Shown: positions 59,433 through 64,000 of the stretch, piece by piece
How positions within the stretch are numbered: position 1 is the first letter of the stretch
How the letters are laid out: every line of letters begins with the position of its first letter
From: Juglans regia
Lineage: Eukaryota > Streptophyta > Magnoliopsida > Fagales > Juglandaceae
Length of the DNA stretch: 64,000 nucleotides
Reading direction: 5' to 3'
Assembly: GCF_001411555.2 (NCBI RefSeq)
Contig: NC_049905.1
Span: forward strand, 9,143,053-9,207,052
Program-made: the position numbers and the translations under genes
The notes under the pieces: generated by a model
What the model saw: the letters and a program-made list of their open reading frames with translations, nothing else
What the model was told of the DNA's origin: nothing
The model's database searches: none

Positions 59433-62400
59433 TTACCATGGACCAGTGCCTACATGGTCACCAACTTTTCTGCCATATCCAAATGGCAGCCAATATCCCA
59501 GTAACATTCAGGTGGTTTTCAAGGTCTTCTTGTTTGTTATGTGGGGGTTTTTTAGAGTTTAATTGCTCTTGTAATTTTTTTTTAAGTAGAATGTTGGTTA
59601 CCCATTTCAATATGGGATTGGACCTCCGACTCCTCACATCGCTACAAGCTCCACAACAAGCGCAAGGGATTGTTTAGAGGATAAACCAGATTGTAGGGAA
59701 ACTGAAGTGCCATGTACAAACTCAATTGTTGATGAAGAAAGTAAAGAGGATAGATCCGAATCACGAGAAACCGATGATTACACTACTGGTTCACCACAGT
59801 TAGTGCAAACGGATGGTGATGATATAATTGAGGAGCCAAGGTCGGGGATGGAATTCAATTCTTTTGAAGATTTACATATTTATTATAAGGATTATGCTAA
59901 GAAATGCGGGTTTTGGGTGATGACACAAAGGAGTGAGAGGGGAGATGATCAAAGTATCAGATATGTCACTCTTGGTTGTGCCCGTGGAGGGAAGGCCATG
60001 ATTAAGAGTTTGAACGTCGCAACACCACGCCCGACAGGAAAGACGGATTATAAGGCAATGATTAATGCCTTAAAGGTTGATGGAAAGATGCGGTTGACAA
60101 CAGTCCATAATACACATAATCACGGCCTCAGTCCAAAGAAATCTCGTTTCTTTCGTTGTAACAGAGAAGTGAGTGAGACTGTAAAAAAAGTCCTAGATAC
60201 AAACGACTTGGCTGGGATCCGGATGAATAAGAGTTTCGGATTTCTTGTCGTTGGTGCCGGTGGCTTCGAGAACCTCCCGTTTTTGGAAAATGATTGTCGC
60301 AATTATATAGACAAGGCACGTCATCTACGACTTGGTGCAGGTGGTGCTGGAGCACTTTGAGATTATTTTATGAGGATGCAGTACAAGAATAATGGTTTTT
60401 TTTGCATCGATGGACTTAAGTGATGATGGGAGGCTAAAGAATGTATTTTGGGCAGATCCACGCAGTAGGGTGGCCTACCAGTATTTTGGTGATGTCGTCA
60501 CATTCGACACCACATACCTCACGAATATATATGGGATGCCGTTTGCACCATTTGTTGTGTAAACCACCACAAACAATCCATTCTTTTGGGAGCGGGGTTG
60601 ATTTCAAGTGAGGATACAGAGACCTTTACATGGTTATTCTAGACATGGTTGCAGTGTATGGATGGTATACCTCAAAAAGTTATTATTACTGATCAAGATA
60701 GAGCAATGAAAAATGCAATTGCTAATGTCTTTCCAGAAAGTCGGCATAGATTCTGTTTATGGCATATATTGAAGAAAGTTCCCGAGAAGCTTGGGTCATA
60801 TGCTGCCTACAAAAGTGGACTAAAAAGTCACCTAATGAAATGTGTGTACGACACTCAAACAATTGAGGAGTTTGAGAAATGTTGGGATGGGTTACTTAAC
60901 ACATACGATTTACATGAGAATGTCTGGTTGAAAAGTTTATATGATGAGCGTCAGCATTGGGTACCAGTATTCTTAAAAGAGCACTTCTGGGCTGGAATGA
61001 GTACAACCCAGCGCAGTGAAAGTATGAATACTTTTTTTGATGGTTATGTTCATGCGAGAACAAACTTGAAGGAGTTTGTCGACTAGTTTGACAGTGCGCT
61101 GAGGAAGAAAATTGAAAATGAAAACAATGCAGACTTCCACACATTTAGCTTCACCATTCCCTGTATATCTAGATCTCTAATTGAAAAGAGATTTCAAGAG
61201 TTGTACACGAATGCTAAATTTAGGGAAGTCTAGCAGTAAGTAATGGGTGTGCTTGATATGGATCCATGTCTACTCAGTGAGGATGGTGTAATGAAAACAT
61301 ATCTGGCAGAAGATGAAGTTCGTGTTGAAGAGTTCACTAAGCTTGTGTCCTATACAGTTAACTTCAATGTGGAAGACTGCGATGGAAAGTGTTCATGTGG
61401 GTTATTCGAGATGAGGGGGATATTGTGTAGGCATATTTTAGCCATCTTCAAAGCTAACGGTATAAAGTTATTGCCAGACCGGTACATTTTAGATCGATGG
61501 AGGAAGGACATCAAGAGGAGATACACGTTAATCCACAGTAGCTACGATGCTGGAGATCAAAGGCCAGATGGTAATAGATATTCAAGTTTACTGAATATAT
61601 GTTATCAGATGGAAACTTATGCAGCGGGTTCCAATGAGCAGTTTGAAGATGCAAAAAAAAAGTTATATTCAATGATTGACTTGTACGGTGAGAATCAACA
61701 CCCCCCATCTATGACCCAAACAGGTTCGTATGCGAATTTTTGCAGTTTATTTATTTTAAGTAGTTCTTGATAGTATGTCATATTTAACAATTCTATGCCC
61801 CTGGCAGGTTCGAATGCTAGTTTTACGACACTGGACACAAATGCTGGTGGTAGTTCAAAACCTGTACTAAGTCCAAATGTTGTGCGTGGGAAAAGAAGAC
61901 CTCCATCTCTAAGGAGAGCATCCAGAATGGAGAAAGACATGCGGAAGGTTAAAGTCAAGCAAAAAAAAGCACCAGTCAAAGGGAAACGTAAACAGGTGCA
62001 TGTCTTAATATTAATGGTATTAGATATATACATGGTTATGTATATTAGCTTTATAACGTAATTACATAGTTATGTACATTAGCGAGATGAAGGAGATACA
62101 CCACTCCCGAACGTGTGTAGAAATTTATTTCGCCCATCAGATGTAGATATCACCAGCCCTAGACAACTGTAGGTATATTAATTGTTAATTATTTTGTTAT
62201 ATTTAAGTTTGCCTATGGAAGAAGTAAATGCAAAAAAAAAATAATAATATGTCATTTTGTTAATCATCAACAGCCTGTTCGAGACAGCTCGATTTTTGAC
62301 AATAGTAGAACCCATCCCTAGGGAACAGTGATCGAAAGTCAAGAAAGTGTAATAATTTCAAAATTTTCACTTAATAATTTCAGTTTTGCACTTTTCACTT

Positions 62401-62540
62401 TCTGACAGTTTCACTTTCAACATTCTGCGTACAAATCTTTACAGATACAGTTTGGGTTGGATGAATCACAACCTGTACAGCATGGGTTCGATGGATCACA
62501 ACTTGAAAAGCATGGATTGGATAGATCACAACTAGATTAA
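59433..62540 (+). pseudogene. FAR1-like (Mutator-derived) gene with nonsense mutations, copy 2
   Basis: Exon 59433-59511 (FLPYPNGSQYPSNIQ) joins in phase to a long exon from 59590 to 61723, then to 61808-61995, 62083 to about 62168, and a last exon 62445-62540. Earlier 5' exons probably lie at about 58440-58568 and 59233-59298. Domain order is complete: FAR1 DNA-binding domain (FNSFEDLHIYYKDYAKKCGF to THNHGLSPKK), MULE transposase core (VFWADPRSR, VIITDQDRAMKNAI, FPESRHRFCLWHI, FWAGMSTTQRSESMN), SWIM finger (CSCGLFEMRGILCRHIL), and C-terminal repeats. It is disabled by stops at 60358, 60640, 61084, 61231 and 61237, one extra T in the run at 60391-60398 and a one-base loss near 60558. The function when intact would be a light-signalling-type transcription factor or a transposase. 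Confidence 0.9.
62454..62540 (+). repeat. 30-bp tandem repeats at the FAR1-like C-terminus
   Basis: Three 30-bp units encode GLDESQPVQH, GFDGSQLEKH and GLDRSQLD. They form the end of the last exon, up to the TAA stop. Confidence 0.75.
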
Positions 62541-62544
62541 TTGA

Positions 62545-63460
62545 TATGAGCAAATGGGCATTTTTGTGTAAATGTAGAATTAGTTAATGTTATTATAGTA
62601 TGTGTTGGGATCTGGTGTAAATGTGAGAACATCATAGTGTCCTGTTGGTGATGTTGTATATGATACTTCTGATTTTGGTGATGTTACTTGAATCCAAACG
62701 TAGGCTGTACTATGTATGTTTAGCATCTTGGTGCTTGTTGGTGATTACTTGGCAGCTGTATTGGTTGTTTAGCATCAATTCTTCCTTGGTTGTTTAGCAT
62801 CTTGATGAGTTGGAGCAGTTGGATTTTAGTTTCATTTTTTCTTTCTCAATTCCAATATTAGATCGAGTTCCATAGTCATGAGCCTGAGAATTGATTTGTA
62901 CTCAATGTTTCATAAATTGGGATATGGGATCTATGGTGCATTTATTTCCGTTTTCAGTACTAGTGCATTTGGGTTGTCTATCTGTGTGCGGTGTAGATCG
63001 GGGATGGTATTATCTAGGATGCCGTTTGTTTAGTTGAAGAGTTTGGAAATTGAAGAGAAAATCAACAATGTGAGATGGTGTGCGGTGCAGATCCTGTTCT
63101 GAAGCAAGAAATAGCTCTGACGCCTTCTTGTTTGCTACTACAAAGTCCACATAGTTCTGAAAAATTTTACATGCATGATCTTGTTCTAAACAACCATACT
63201 CAAATGTAACATGGCACTTGCTGAATTTTACAGAGGCAAAATGGCAATTGCTGAATTTACATAGATATCATATCACACTTGGACTAAACAACCAAAATGA
63301 CTTGTAACACTTAAATTACACATTCAAACTAAGAAACAACAAACAACCACTACCAATTCAGTAAGCAACAACAAACAAAAACTACAAAAGCCCAAGACAC
63401 CTGAAGAAGCGTCCATGAACGTGTTAGTCCAGCTTCTTTCTCAAAGAGTATCAACTTCTT
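62545..63460. other. Intergenic between convergent genes
   Basis: Presumed 3' UTRs of the FAR1-like and GRF genes. T-rich DNA with a repeated TTGGTGATG/GTTTAGCATC step (about 62640-62810) and no domain-bearing frame. Confidence 0.5.
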
Positions 63461-63462
63461 CT

Positions 63463-63893
63463 TCAAAAACTCCTCATCTCGACCATCTTACACATCTCTC
63501 TCTTCTCAATCTCCCTCTTCTCAATATCGCGAAGTCTCTCATCGACCTCTTTCTCCTTCCTTAATAGTTCATTTTTTCTTTCTTGTAATTCCAGCTGCAT
63601 GTATTGACCACCATCTACCCACTTGAAAAACTTGCAATATGGTAATCCCTGATATTGTGCAGGCATATATAAAAAAATGTTAGATGTTTTTAATTTGCAA
63701 ACAATTTATTAAACATGTTACATGTCGAATTAGAAGTAGTTACCTTCGTGTTATAATTTTGACACCCAAAAAATGGTCGTCTTGGATTTCTGAGAGTATT
63801 TGAGTATCTAAATGTAGCTTGAAGATCGCAGAAGCACAATGGTTGACAAGTACGTATACCAGAGGATGAAGAAGATAGAATTGATGACGACAT
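63463..63893 (-). CDS. Small GRF-type zinc-finger protein with coiled coil
   Basis: Two exons (63893-63744 and 63648-63463) join in phase 0 to 111 residues. The start MSSSILSSSSSG gives the usual Ser-rich lead. The GRF finger spans the junction: CFCDLQATFRYSNTLRNPRRPFFGC in pieces CFC, NPRRPFFGC and, after the intron, YCKFFKW, giving the Cys ligands of the zf-GRF family. The second exon continues as a charged coiled coil (ERKNELLRKEKEVDERLRD) and ends without further domains. The family (At4g04775-like in Arabidopsis) is small and of unknown role; GRF fingers in other proteins bind single-stranded nucleic acid. It is convergent with the FAR1-like gene and, unlike it, intact. Promoter sequence continues to the window end. 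Confidence 0.8.
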
Positions 63894-64000
63894 TCTAACA
63901 TTCAACAATAAGCACAGGGGAAAGGCACGCATATCAAAAGATACATATTTCTGAAAACTTAAGGGTCACTGAATCCAATGGTGTCACTGCCGGCTATAGT
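63894..64000 (-). other. Upstream region of the GRF gene
   Basis: Only 107 bp remain before the window edge. No TATA box or upstream exon can be assigned. Confidence 0.4.

Overview
The window is nuclear DNA of a flowering plant, most likely a woody eudicot. The evidence is AT-rich intergenic DNA, GT-AG introns, plant-only gene families (a PRR7-type clock protein, an RLCK-VII kinase, a DUF604 glycosyltransferase and FAR1-type proteins) and a dense, nested transposon load. The species cannot be fixed from sequence alone. A Fagales-type tree genome is a guess based on general repeat style.

Layout. 1-12.2 kb is one nested transposon complex: a decayed minus-strand Ty3/gypsy element with a probable 3.0-kb solo LTR in its RT/RNase H region, a 4-kb CACTA-like element in its 5' LTR, and a third element ending inside its integrase. 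12.2-24.3 kb has no intact gene. It holds diverged repeats, two more CACTA-like blocks and a 1.1-kb hAT-like element. 24.4-26.7 kb is a complete three-exon DUF604/GT31-like gene (+, 519 aa). 27.7-31.9 kb is a complete five-exon RLCK-VII (PBS1-like) kinase gene (-, 421 aa) with a SINE and a nested MITE in an intron. 32-34 kb holds small MITEs with target-site duplications. 34-37.2 kb is a broken FAR1-like gene (+) followed by a convergent GRF zinc-finger remnant (-). 37.1-45.4 kb is intergenic with Tourist-like MITEs. 45.4-53.3 kb is a complete ten-coding-exon PRR7-like gene (-, 789 aa) with a 28-nt microexon and a 4-kb intron holding LTR-like DNA. 53.3-58 kb is its leader and promoter followed by AT-rich MITE clusters. 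58-62.5 kb is a second FAR1-like gene (+) with five C-to-T-type stop codons. 63.4-63.9 kb is a small two-exon GRF zinc-finger gene (-) convergent with it.

Function. The three host genes are not obviously linked. They would act in Golgi glycosylation, plasma-membrane signalling and the circadian clock. The most interesting pattern is that the FAR1-like / GRF-zinc-finger tail-to-tail pair occurs twice in 30 kb, which suggests a mobile two-gene unit related to Mutator-like elements. All exon joins were worked out by hand from splice consensus and reading phase, and protein families were recognised by eye, without any database search.
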